This document shows positions 44,451 to 52,798 of a stretch of 64,000 nucleotides of DNA, in pieces (position 1 is the first letter of the stretch; the number at the start of each line of letters is the position of its first letter). The notes below the pieces were generated by a model. That model did no database searches. It was not told the DNA's origin and saw only the letters and a list, made by a program, of their open reading frames with translations. A program made the translations under genes and the position numbers. The DNA is from Robiginitomaculum sp. (lineage in GTDB: Bacteria; Pseudomonadota; Alphaproteobacteria; Caulobacterales; Maricaulaceae), in NCBI GenBank assembly GCA_002733905.1, contig NVXK01000012.1, positions 38,362-102,361 of the forward strand, in the 5' to 3' direction.

Positions 44451-44484
44451 CATTCAGCTTAATTTTTCCTGTATTAAGCTTAAT
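44451..44484 (-). promoter_or_regulatory. 13-bp direct repeat upstream of the PepSY–feuP operon
   Basis: Two copies, CATTCAGCTTAAT (44451–44463) and TATTAAGCTTAAT (44472–44484), agree at 11 of 13 bases and start 21 bases apart, that is two helical turns. OmpR-type regulators bind direct repeats on one DNA face, so this fits self-regulation by the FeuP-like protein. The second copy is also a palindrome (ATTAAGCTTAAT). Confidence 0.45.
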
Positions 44485-44495
44485 ATTGTCTTTCG

Positions 44496-45401
44496 TTAAA
44501 ATTCAATCGCTGACCGTGGGTCATTAGGAGAGGCAGCTTTCTTCATTACTTTTTGTAAGTCCTTAGGCAAATTGTCAGGTAACACGATCATAAGTCTGAC
44601 AAGTAGATCACCATTCGCTCCCGTCTTTGTTGGCACACCTTTTCCTTTGAGGCGTAAGGTTTTTCCAGAACTGGAACCAGGGGTGATTTTCATATTAACC
44701 TTACCATGAGGGGTCGGCACTCCGATCTTTGCCCCCAGAACCGCTTCTTGCAGGGTAATTGGCAAATCAAGCCTTAGGGTCTTCCCGTCTCGGCGAAGGT
44801 ATTTATGGGCTTTGGTCTTAATTATGATTTTTGCGTCACCAGCTGGGCCGCCACCGATTCCAGCAGAACCTTTACCACGTAACCGCAATATGGTTTCGTC
44901 TTCTGTTCCAGATGGAATCGTAATTTTCAAAGACTTTCCATTTGCCATACGGACATGTTTACTTGCCCCCATGACCGCTTCGGGAAGCGTAATTTCTAAT
45001 TGATAGCGAATATCCGCGCCCTTTTGTGCGCGTGTGCGCGTAAACGGGTGACCTGAACGCTGCCCGCCCATTTGCATACCAAATAGGGATGAGAACAAAT
45101 CAGACATATCGCCGCCGCCCGCGCCGCCAAATTGCCCGCCAGCCGCTTGAGCTTGGCCTGCAAATGGGGTTTTTTGGTTTCCAGATGCGTCTACTCGCCC
45201 AGAATCATATTGTGAGCGTAGGGTTTTGTCAGTCAGCAAGGCATTTGCGGCAGAAATTTCTTTAAACTTCTCAGAAGCCGCTTTCGAGCCTTGATTCACA
45301 TCAGGGTGATATTTTTTGGCCAAAGCACGATAAGCTTTGCGAATATCGTCATCGTTTGCCGATTTTTTTATACCAAGAATTTTATATGGATCTTTTGCCA
45401 A
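44496..45401 (-). CDS. J-domain co-chaperone, CbpA-like
   Basis: A 301-residue DnaJ relative without the zinc-finger region. The J-domain (1–65) has HPD at 32–34, the DnaK-stimulating triplet. A Gly/Phe-rich linker (about 75–125, GGQFGGAGGGDMSDLF) follows and then two C-terminal client-binding domains, with IRLRGKG-type strands and LRLDLPITLQEAVLGAKI. Lack of the four CxxCxGxG repeats separates it from DnaJ and matches CbpA. It lies downstream of the gene transfer agent cluster (59 bases after g15) on the same strand, which is not known to be functional. Confidence 0.88.
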   Translation of the reverse strand: MAKDPYKILGIKKSANDDDIRKAYRALAKKYHPDVNQGSKAASEKFKEISAANALLTDKTLRSQYDSGRVDASGNQKTPFAGQAQAAGGQFGGAGGGDMSDLFSSLFGMQMGGQRSGHPFTRTRAQKGADIRYQLEITLPEAVMGASKHVRMANGKSLKITIPSGTEDETILRLRGKGSAGIGGGPAGDAKIIIKTKAHKYLRRDGKTLRLDLPITLQEAVLGAKIGVPTPHGKVNMKITPGSSSGKTLRLKGKGVPTKTGANGDLLVRLMIVLPDNLPKDLQKVMKKAASPNDPRSAIEF

Positions 45402-45460
45402 TGTGCATGCCTCCCCACCCTATGTAGGAAGTATAAAGAGAAGTGCAAGTGCGGGGTCAG

Positions 45461-48400
45461 TTAGGGGGAAAAACTATATTGCGTGCCTGCACCCCGCCCG
45501 TAAATTCTCGACATTTGAAAAATATTTATGTGTATGTTTTCTGGCACAAAACCATACAATGTTTCAAGCTCTGGCAAGGTTAGATTTAGCTCTGGAATTT
45601 GCGTTACCAGCGTTGCGAGAACATTATCTCCATCACAAATATCAATCTCATACATTTCAGTGTCTTCACCAAGCGGCACTTCACGCGACACCCAATCATC
45701 ACCATCAACTCTTGTACGGCGCACCCATGAAATTGTGATAGTTTGGCCATTTGTTTTTGCTTTGACATGCACCACACAATACGGGCGTAAATGAGCGGCG
45801 TGGTAAATATGTGATATTTTCTGTGTGTCGCGGCGGCCATTCGCTTTTGCGGTCAGTTTAATTTCAAGCCCTCTTAGCGATGAACTTAATCGCAAGTCTT
45901 GCCATCCCTGCCCTAAATATATGACACGCGCGCCTGAGTTCACAACATCATCCATATCGCTATCACTTCCGTAACGGCCTCGCAAAAACTTATGAATACG
46001 ATATATGTCGACTCCGATAAGGACGGCGTCCTGGCATTGGAATATCTCCCAACCGCATTGTGTTTCTACGGCCAATAAATTTCCACCCGCAAGCATTTCG
46101 GCGTCACTTATCGAAGCAAGACGAATATTTGGAAGATAGATTTCTATGGCAGGGTGATTATCAAACAGAGCAATATTCCCTCGCTTTAAATCCTGTTTTA
46201 AATACCCAATAGAGACTGGTGCTCTTAAAGACGTCGTTTGAGCATTTTCAAAAGAAACACTGGTTTGCACCCAAGGATGCACAACCGCACCGACAAGCAC
46301 ACCTTGGCGCGAATTATCATTTGTGATGTCAGGAATGTCCAAGGCAAAAACATCAGGTGTCGATGACCAAACTGGTGCGCCGCCTGCCCCTGCTACGGCG
46401 GTGTTCACAAGCAGGGGACGGCGCGCGCCTTCACGTCTTGCTTTGACGACATTCTGAGACAATCCTTCTTTTTGGGTAATTAACCACGCCACGTCCTCGG
46501 AGCCATCTTGTCCATTAAGGTATAAAATATCGCCAGTTTCTAGTCCCAAATATTTAGGGGGAAGAACAAGTTCAACACCAGAATTTTCTTCATGAGTTTG
46601 CGCCAATATACTTTGCGACATTTGTTTCGCCTGAGCCGTATCGAACACCAAAGGTGCCTGTACGTTCAATACGCGCACGGCTTCACTTAACAGGCCTTGC
46701 GCTGTAACTGAGCCAGATTGATAGGATTGGGATTTTTCTATAAAGCCAAGACGTACATCTTTGACACGCGCATCTGCGTCATCATATGTGTGTGTGAAAA
46801 TCGGGTGCCCTTCGCGGTTCACGCAATCATCCCGTTGTATCACAACGGGGCTTTGCACACCCTTTGATGCAAATTTCAATCCATCACTTCCTTCGATCAA
46901 ATCAAATCCATATACTAAGCTAAGGGGGGTCAGGGCCGAACGCGCACTCATTGGGCGGTCAATCACAAAGCCGCTTAACATACCATGCACATGAGAAACA
47001 TCAGGCAGAGGGCTACCGCTAGACACTGTGATTTCTGCGACAACATCCGCGAGACTGACCAAGCCTGTGCGTCCTGAAAGCCAATGTCCCAATTGCCAGT
47101 TATCTCCATCCGACCAAATATTTTTACGGGCTGGAAAATCTGGATAAGGCCGCGCATCCCAACACCAAATATGGGTCATATCCGTATCAATCATTTTGCC
47201 TATATATTGTGTAGAGCTTGGGTTATTATCATCCGCGTCCCAATAGGAAATAAAGGCTTCGAGATATCGGCGTTGTATTAAATCATCACGGACGGCATCA
47301 GAAAAATACGGCGCATAGCTTTCCGAGCTTTTGGGGTCCCAAAAAACATTTGGTTGATTAGCGCCCTTGTCAATTGCCGGGCATCCAATTTCTGTAAACC
47401 AGATCGGTTTCGATTGTGGTATCCATGCCGTAGACGCCGTCATTTCGTCTCCTCCTATACGCTCGTGATGAGGGTTTTGCCACCAATTGCGAATATCTTT
47501 ATACCGAAACACCCATGGTTTATTTGCCAGCCCGTCTGTAATGGGGGTGCGTGTTTGTGACGTGCGGTCTTGGGCGCTAGCATAATACCATTCATACCCC
47601 TCACCGCCTTCGATATTACCGCGCAGATAATCAAGGTCATAAATATCAGGAGCAATCAGGGCGTCGTGATGATCGTCCCCTGCGCGCCAATCTGACAAAG
47701 GCAAATAGGCATCAATGCCAATTGCATCAATATTTGGATCCGCCCAGAGGGGATCAAGATGATAGAGAACATCTCCCGTACCGTCTTGAGGGTGATGGCC
47801 AAAATACTCGCTCCAATCGGCGGCGTAAGTGAGTTTCGTATCTGCCCCTACAATTGTGCGTACATCGCCAGCCAAAGACTTAAACGCATGTACTGTTGGA
47901 TATGCCCCTGTTTCGTCACGTATGGTTGTGAGACCCCGCAGTTCTGATCCAATTACAAACCCGTCAACACCACCCGCGAGATTTGCAATATGTGCATAGT
48001 GTAAAATCATTCGCCGCAAAGAATATTCAGGTGCGCCCGTATAGCTCACACCCTCGGGCGTCACTGAATAATCCGAAGGGCTACACTCACCAAAGAATGC
48101 CGACACGTGTTGCCGAGCAGCCGCACTGCCCATAATGTCAGGCGCACACGTAATCCGTCCACGCCAAGGCAGTGCGGGTTGCGACGTACCGCCATAAGGA
48201 TTGGGCAGTTGGTTATCCGCACTAATATCCATCAAGATAAACGGATAAAGAGAGACCTTAAACCCACGTGCTTTCAGAGATTTTATCGCTTCTATGACCG
48301 ACATATCATCGGGTGTACCACCATATGTTGGCGAACCATCGATCTGAGAAACAACATAAGCATGACTACGTATATCGCCGCTCACTTGCCAATCTTTGGG

Positions 48401-49279
48401 CGTTATCTTTCTCTCGAGACCTTCAACACCGGGGCGAATTTTACAATGTGACGCCCGTAAATCATCCCCGAACCAAGAGACCACTAAAGTCACAGACTTG
48501 CAATTTGGCAATTGGGTTTCGAGTTGATCAAGAGCGCATTCAATATCGGCACGACCACTTAAATTATTCATATTTACAGGTCGTGTTGTCCCAGGGCCAA
48601 GACGTTGTTCCGTAATTGATGTACCATAGGCGAATTCGCCAGAACCAGGGATCATATCCACACCCAAGACCAAATCTTCAAGGCGTTTCTCATCATTAAT
48701 ACGTTTTGGCATACGGATGATTTCGAAATTCAGTTGCGGCAAACGGCCACCAAAATCATCGACAGGCATGTCTTCAAATACCACATACGCAGTGCCTTTA
48801 AAGGCGGGGACATCACCGCCCTCTATTTCTGCAATCAGAGGGTCTGCGGTTTGGGTGTGCGTACCCGTATAGACGCGCATATTAAGCCCCTCCATTTGCA
48901 AAGGCTGTCCATTGGCCCAAATTTGATCAATGCCTAAAATTTCACCTTCGCACAGACCAACCGCAAAACTCAGCGTGTAATCATATTCCCGTGTACGGGG
49001 GCCGCCCTTTACCCCTTGGCGTGTTTCGGTCACATGTTCTTTGACACGCGCAGCCCAGATGACTTGGCCCGCAATACGTACCCGTCCGAAAACACTTGCC
49101 ATTGGCGCACCATTACGAGAAGATTGTATATGTAGGGTTTCCAGTTGCGGCCCTTCAAACACACGGTTATCCAAGGCATTGTAAATCGTTCGGCGCGCAT
49201 GGGATATGGCCATACGTTTTGCCGTATGTAGTAGGTTCGTGCCTGCCGTTTTAGCGACACTTAAAACGATATTTGACAT
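45461..49279 (-). CDS. GTA g15: large tail-tip protein (megatron)
   Basis: A 1272-residue protein that forms the tail-tip fibre base in RcGTA-type particles. Visible parts: an N-terminal tail-hub region (about 1–200, with VFGRVRIAGQVIWAARV), a TIM-barrel-like middle (about 420–720, with GGVDGFVIGSELRGLTTIRD and the aromatic-rich YAADWSEYFG), and a C-terminal beta-rich region from about 800. Length is close to the roughly 1300 residues I recall for RcGTA g15. The stop is 59 bases before the J-protein start; the start is one base after g14. All reading frames are intact. Confidence 0.9.
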   Translation of the reverse strand: MSNIVLSVAKTAGTNLLHTAKRMAISHARRTIYNALDNRVFEGPQLETLHIQSSRNGAPMASVFGRVRIAGQVIWAARVKEHVTETRQGVKGGPRTREYDYTLSFAVGLCEGEILGIDQIWANGQPLQMEGLNMRVYTGTHTQTADPLIAEIEGGDVPAFKGTAYVVFEDMPVDDFGGRLPQLNFEIIRMPKRINDEKRLEDLVLGVDMIPGSGEFAYGTSITEQRLGPGTTRPVNMNNLSGRADIECALDQLETQLPNCKSVTLVVSWFGDDLRASHCKIRPGVEGLERKITPKDWQVSGDIRSHAYVVSQIDGSPTYGGTPDDMSVIEAIKSLKARGFKVSLYPFILMDISADNQLPNPYGGTSQPALPWRGRITCAPDIMGSAAARQHVSAFFGECSPSDYSVTPEGVSYTGAPEYSLRRMILHYAHIANLAGGVDGFVIGSELRGLTTIRDETGAYPTVHAFKSLAGDVRTIVGADTKLTYAADWSEYFGHHPQDGTGDVLYHLDPLWADPNIDAIGIDAYLPLSDWRAGDDHHDALIAPDIYDLDYLRGNIEGGEGYEWYYASAQDRTSQTRTPITDGLANKPWVFRYKDIRNWWQNPHHERIGGDEMTASTAWIPQSKPIWFTEIGCPAIDKGANQPNVFWDPKSSESYAPYFSDAVRDDLIQRRYLEAFISYWDADDNNPSSTQYIGKMIDTDMTHIWCWDARPYPDFPARKNIWSDGDNWQLGHWLSGRTGLVSLADVVAEITVSSGSPLPDVSHVHGMLSGFVIDRPMSARSALTPLSLVYGFDLIEGSDGLKFASKGVQSPVVIQRDDCVNREGHPIFTHTYDDADARVKDVRLGFIEKSQSYQSGSVTAQGLLSEAVRVLNVQAPLVFDTAQAKQMSQSILAQTHEENSGVELVLPPKYLGLETGDILYLNGQDGSEDVAWLITQKEGLSQNVVKARREGARRPLLVNTAVAGAGGAPVWSSTPDVFALDIPDITNDNSRQGVLVGAVVHPWVQTSVSFENAQTTSLRAPVSIGYLKQDLKRGNIALFDNHPAIEIYLPNIRLASISDAEMLAGGNLLAVETQCGWEIFQCQDAVLIGVDIYRIHKFLRGRYGSDSDMDDVVNSGARVIYLGQGWQDLRLSSSLRGLEIKLTAKANGRRDTQKISHIYHAAHLRPYCVVHVKAKTNGQTITISWVRRTRVDGDDWVSREVPLGEDTEMYEIDICDGDNVLATLVTQIPELNLTLPELETLYGFVPENIHINIFQMSRIYGRGAGTQYSFSP

Positions 49280-49280
49280 G

Positions 49281-49724
49281 CTAATTCCTTATATTTGGAA
49301 ATCTGTAGGCATAGGCGCGGCGCGAACGCCAAAACGGGGCCAATCGCGATTTTGTGACAGAACGTCCCCAATAGGCATGGACGATAAAAACATCATCAAG
49401 CATGATGGCCATATGCTTTGCTGGTGCGCCCACATTCATCCGAAACAAAATCACATCACCGCTTTGCATTTGCGAAAACGCAATCGGTGACAAACAATTA
49501 TCGGCGGCGTGTTTCAGTGTTTCAGCCCCGTTTATTTCCGCCCAGTCGGGGGAATAGGACGGTAGTTGTATTGGCTCTTTGCCATAGAATGCACGCCAAA
49601 CACCGCGCACCAATCCGAGGCAATCACAGCCTGCATGTTTGGCGCTAGCTTGGTGCAGATAGGGTGTGCCAATCCATGTCAAAGCTTCGTCACAAATCAT
49701 GGCTCGTGTGGGGGCAATACTCAT
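49281..49724 (-). CDS. GTA g14: NlpC/P60-type peptidase
   Basis: A 147-residue cysteine peptidase that would cut peptidoglycan during DNA delivery. The catalytic Cys is in AGCDCLGLVRG (about residue 36), a His in PAKHMAIML, and a second His/aromatic HAYWGRSV. Position and length fit RcGTA g14. It overlaps g13 by four bases (ATGA) and is followed at once by g15. Confidence 0.9.
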   Translation of the reverse strand: MSIAPTRAMICDEALTWIGTPYLHQASAKHAGCDCLGLVRGVWRAFYGKEPIQLPSYSPDWAEINGAETLKHAADNCLSPIAFSQMQSGDVILFRMNVGAPAKHMAIMLDDVFIVHAYWGRSVTKSRLAPFWRSRRAYAYRFPNIRN

Positions 49725-50383
49725 TGAGAATACCGAGAACTTCCGTCTTTAACGTCGCCTTCCAATGGCGCGGCATAGCTTGCGTCTTCACCTATCAAAT
49801 ATGGGAAGCCAGCAAAATTATGGGCGTTTTGAAACTGGTCTTTGCAGGCTTTGAAACTATGCGGACAGGAAATTCCTTGCGGAAGAACCGAAATATCAAC
49901 ACCACATATAGCGCCGCCGAATGCGACTTCACATTGGCGAGAAAACACGCGCCCTGTGGACTGTTCAAGTTTCGCAGACCGCCCTGTAAGCTCTGCCTCG
50001 ATTTGGCCGTCGCGAATATGAATGTCGCCAATTGTACCGCCCCAAATTAGACCGTATTCGGTAGGGTCATTCCAATTCACCCGTAAAATTTCAATTTCAG
50101 CATTATGATACAGCCCTGCTTTCACATCCACATGGGTAATTTCGTCTGCGTTTATTGCGCCAAGAACCGTACTATTGTTCAAAACAAACCCCAACTGAGT
50201 ATCAATATCAGACGCGGAAAATCCTGTACCCCCCTGATAAACAACACCATCAATTTCAAGGCGGCGGTCATGATCAGTAAAGCCCATGACATGCCCGTCC
50301 ATACGGGTCAATTTCCATGCCCAGCACAATGTTGTACATTCTTGTTCTATATGAGATTGGAACGCCGTTGAGAAATTACGCAT
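49721..50383 (-). CDS. GTA g13: hub protein (DUF2163), shortened
   Basis: A 220-residue tail-hub protein. Seen: an N-terminal DUF2163 part (about 1–150, with MGFTDHDRRLEIDG) and four cysteines: C151, C160 (ICGVD), C173 and C180, followed by FQNAHNFAGFPYLIGEDASY. The cysteines fit the iron–sulfur-type site of tail hubs. In full-length family members (about 290 residues, from memory) some 70 residues separate the two cysteine pairs; here only 12 do. The end motif is kept, so this is an internal deletion, not a truncation. Frame is intact and both overlaps with g12 and g14 are kept. Confidence 0.88.
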   Translation of the reverse strand: MRNFSTAFQSHIEQECTTLCWAWKLTRMDGHVMGFTDHDRRLEIDGVVYQGGTGFSASDIDTQLGFVLNNSTVLGAINADEITHVDVKAGLYHNAEIEILRVNWNDPTEYGLIWGGTIGDIHIRDGQIEAELTGRSAKLEQSTGRVFSRQCEVAFGGAICGVDISVLPQGISCPHSFKACKDQFQNAHNFAGFPYLIGEDASYAAPLEGDVKDGSSRYSQ

Positions 50384-50981
50384 AAGGCAAAACCTCTAAT
50401 AATGGTATATTCACAGCACTGCCTGCACCAAAATCTTCGCGCGATGTTTTAAGGTGGTCTGTGTCAAAACGTACAGGGACATCAAAGGAAAAGCTTGCAG
50501 TGATCTCAGCCCCGTTTTGAGGTGGGTTATCAAAGCTAACAAAGCCCGTTTGGTCATCAACAGTGAAGCCTGTCATTTCGACACCATTCACAAATGCCCG
50601 TACACTGTTCGGTACAGGTTTTGTAATTATACGTGTCCAACTATTCATAGAATCCGTGTATTTCTTGATCAGTTGAAATGCCGTTTGCACGCCGTCGCTT
50701 GTACCAAGAATTTGCATGTCGGCTTGATTGTCAATTGGGTCACGAAAACGAAATCCATAAAGCTGACCACGGCGCGCCTCATAAAAATTTACAAGGAGTT
50801 GAATGTCGCTCAAACTTTTTACGCCCACGCCGGCGTCATAACGTCTGCGTGTTTGGCTATGGCTTGCATTACGTTGTTCCTGCCCACTCGCAAGTGTAAT
50901 AATTTCCGTTTGGATATTGGGGCCACCGCTTGCACCAAAGGCGAGAGGTAGTGGAAAATTTATGTTATGAAAACCTGACAT
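50376..50981 (-). CDS. GTA g12: distal tail protein (DUF2460)
   Basis: A 201-residue protein. The opening INFPLPLAFGASGGPNIQTEIITLASGQEQRN and the middle QLLVNFYEARRGQLYGFRFRDPIDN are typical of DUF2460, the RcGTA distal tail protein family (g12), which forms a ring below the tail tube. Normal length. It follows g9 (major tail protein) by only 23 bases; in RcGTA g10 and g11 lie in between. It overlaps g13 by eight bases. Confidence 0.9.
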   Translation of the reverse strand: MSGFHNINFPLPLAFGASGGPNIQTEIITLASGQEQRNASHSQTRRRYDAGVGVKSLSDIQLLVNFYEARRGQLYGFRFRDPIDNQADMQILGTSDGVQTAFQLIKKYTDSMNSWTRIITKPVPNSVRAFVNGVEMTGFTVDDQTGFVSFDNPPQNGAEITASFSFDVPVRFDTDHLKTSREDFGAGSAVNIPLLEVLPYA

Positions 50982-51004
50982 GAAACGTCTCCGATTTGGT
51001 AATT

Positions 51005-51415
51005 TTATTGCGGTGAGAACTGAATTTTGCCAGCCGACATCAAGGTGATTTCATAGGTTGCCTCACCATTATAACTGCCAAGGTAATTCAAGCTTGTGAT
51101 AAGAAATACGCCTGCGATTATGCCAAAACCTGGGATATGTATTTGATAGTCTTGTACGCTTTGTGCAAAAAAATGTGTGCGTATGAGCGCGTCGGAATTG
51201 CTGTCGCAAAATATTCCCGCACCAGAAATTTCTACGAATTTCACACCTGCATCTGGCAGTAATTCTCGCCAAGCCTCTTCGCTCTCACTATGGGTGATAT
51301 CAATGGGTTTCGTGTTGAACTTAAGGCTCTTGGTTCGCAGACCAGCGACGGTAATAAAACTGTCCGTTTCATCTTTGATTTTGATGAGCATGTTCCGCCC
51401 ACTTTGCGCGCTCAT
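51005..51415 (-). CDS. GTA g9: major tail (tube) protein
   Basis: A 136-residue beta-rich tube protein. The segments MLIKIKDETDSFITVAGLRTKSLKFN, the DITHSESEEAWRELLPDAGVK stretch, SGAGIFCDS and the late TYEITLMSAGKIQF are those of the TP901-1/GTA major tail family. Its start follows the stop of g8 (TAAATG). Directly downstream, without room for further genes, comes g12. Confidence 0.9.
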   Translation of the reverse strand: MSAQSGRNMLIKIKDETDSFITVAGLRTKSLKFNTKPIDITHSESEEAWRELLPDAGVKFVEISGAGIFCDSNSDALIRTHFFAQSVQDYQIHIPGFGIIAGVFLITSLNYLGSYNGEATYEITLMSAGKIQFSPQ

Positions 51416-51841
51416 TTACGCCTCCTCAAGTGAATGTGTTGTGATGTTCACACGGATAAGCCCGTGCAATGTGCGTCCATCAGGTGCGCGGAAATGGTCT
51501 GTGTAGAGAATATTTGCGCTCACGAGATTCGCATCTGTGAGTATAAAGGTCTCACTTTCCAAAGCGTCTATTACTGCTGCTAAACACTGCATGATTTCGG
51601 CGCGTCCAGAATAGCGCGACCAGATGTGTAGGCTCAGAGCATGGCTCGTCATCGGACGATTATCACCACCAACATCAGTACTCCGCATATCGCCGTAACT
51701 GAGATAAGGGTAGATCGGATCTTCAGGCACATGGTCATAAAGACGCGGCGAGTTTCCGAGCAAGCTTTGTATGCTTATGTCATTTGTCAAAGCCGTGTGA
51801 ATAGCCTTGGCAACAGATTGTATTTGATCAGCGTCACTCAT
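51416..51841 (-). CDS. GTA g8: tail terminator (DUF3168)
   Basis: About 141 residues from the ATG at 51841, which overlaps the stop of g7 by four bases. The sequence has an alpha/beta start VAKAIHTALTNDISIQSLLGNSPRLYDHVPEDPIYPYLSYGD and a late LRGLIRVNITTHSL-type strand, matching DUF3168/tail terminator proteins that cap the tail tube below the head. Length is normal; longer upstream starts would remove the four-base coupling. Confidence 0.88.
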   Translation of the reverse strand: MSDADQIQSVAKAIHTALTNDISIQSLLGNSPRLYDHVPEDPIYPYLSYGDMRSTDVGGDNRPMTSHALSLHIWSRYSGRAEIMQCLAAVIDALESETFILTDANLVSANILYTDHFRAPDGRTLHGLIRVNITTHSLEEA

Positions 51842-52155
51842 TGCTGTTCCTCTTCGCAAATAAGGTGAAGTCGTTCGCGGCGTGTATCTGGATCAGAACT
51901 GGTCAGAACCCGTAGTTTTTTCTCGCCCCAGATTAACCGTGCGCGTTCAGGGAAACCTGCTTGCCAGCGCATGATAACAAGGTAAGTTTTTGTGACAGAC
52001 AAACGCCCATTTCTCGCGCGTTCTTGTATCGTTTTCGGGGTAATATGCGCCCAAGTTTGCCCGTGCAAAACCCAGCTTGTTTGCGCCCCGCCAAATTCAT
52101 CTGCAACAGTATGCGGCACGTAAATACCGATGCGTGTACGTAAATTCCCTATCAT
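51838..52155 (-). CDS. GTA g7: head–tail adaptor (head closure)
   Basis: About 105 residues from the ATG at 52155, four-base overlap with g6 (ATGA). The pattern LRTRIGIYVPHTVADEFGGAQTSWVLHGQTWAHI and the later RLIWGEKKLRVLTSSDPDTRRERLHLICEE is the typical head-closure/adaptor family fold (SPP1 gp16-type), which plugs the connector. An upstream GTG at 52167 is an alternative start. Confidence 0.87.
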   Translation of the reverse strand: MIGNLRTRIGIYVPHTVADEFGGAQTSWVLHGQTWAHITPKTIQERARNGRLSVTKTYLVIMRWQAGFPERARLIWGEKKLRVLTSSDPDTRRERLHLICEEEQQ

Positions 52156-52715
52156 AACCGTACCCACCGATACGGCATTAGCAACGCATCCACCATCATC
52201 GGAATAGAGGGGTGATCCGCATGATCTCTGTATTCAAAATGCTGTGCAAGCAGCAGCAATATTGCCTGTTTGATTGGCAAAGGAATATCGTCTGCGCTCT
52301 CGCCATATCCCGCAGAAAATTGAATTTCAATTTGGGCGGGATTGGTGAGAAAATCCGCCCATGACGATCCCGTGTTTAGCTTTACGTCTCCTGGGTCACG
52401 GCGAATATTTACAGTGTATTGTTGTGGTGCAATCACAGCGCTCTGCTCTGCCGCGTCAAACAATGTTATGGATGTGACGGCTAATAGCGGCGGCCTCGGT
52501 AAATGCAAACACGTGCTATTTGGTAAGTCTCCACTATATTTATATGCGCGCGTAATCAGTGTGCGACCAATTATATTTTCGACTTGTGAACGCGCAAGCG
52601 TAATAAAGCTCGTGATCAATGTGTTTTCATCATCCCCATCAACACGCAAAAACTGTTTAGCATAGGCGAGATCAATCGGTTCAATATTTGGGGGCGCCAA
52701 TTCTATTAAGGCCAT
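52152..52715 (-). CDS. GTA g6: head–tail connector
   Basis: A 187-residue helical connector. The opening EPIDLAYAKQFLRVDGDDENTLITSFITLARSQVENIIGRTLI and the late IKQAILLLLAQHFEYRD are the marks of the gp6-type connector family. It sits below the portal and joins it to g7. The gap to the capsid gene upstream (83 bases) contains a GC-rich hairpin (52761–52782). Confidence 0.9.
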   Translation of the reverse strand: MALIELAPPNIEPIDLAYAKQFLRVDGDDENTLITSFITLARSQVENIIGRTLITRAYKYSGDLPNSTCLHLPRPPLLAVTSITLFDAAEQSAVIAPQQYTVNIRRDPGDVKLNTGSSWADFLTNPAQIEIQFSAGYGESADDIPLPIKQAILLLLAQHFEYRDHADHPSIPMMVDALLMPYRWVRL

Positions 52716-52760
52716 GTGGTCTCACTTTCGTCAGGACGGGATAATGGAAAGAAGGAATGG

Positions 52761-52782
52761 GCGGCCTCCACGAAGAGGCCGC
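52761..52782 (-). terminator. GC-rich hairpin after the capsid gene
   Basis: GCGGCCTC and GAGGCCGC flank a 6-base loop: a perfect 8-bp stem between the capsid stop (52799) and the g6 start (52715). No long T-run follows, so full termination is unlikely; partial termination or 3'-end protection of the capsid mRNA would raise capsid output over connectors. Confidence 0.5.
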
Positions 52783-52798
52783 TTATAGTAATTTAAGG

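Noticed and set aside
45402-45460. Functional link of the CbpA-like J-protein to the GTA cluster
   Set aside because: It is on the same strand and 59 bases downstream of g15, but J-proteins are common and nothing in the sequence ties it to particle assembly.
50454-50951. 165-codon plus-strand open frame opposite g12
   Set aside because: The distal tail gene on the other strand matches its family and fits the operon; this frame shows no recognisable family.
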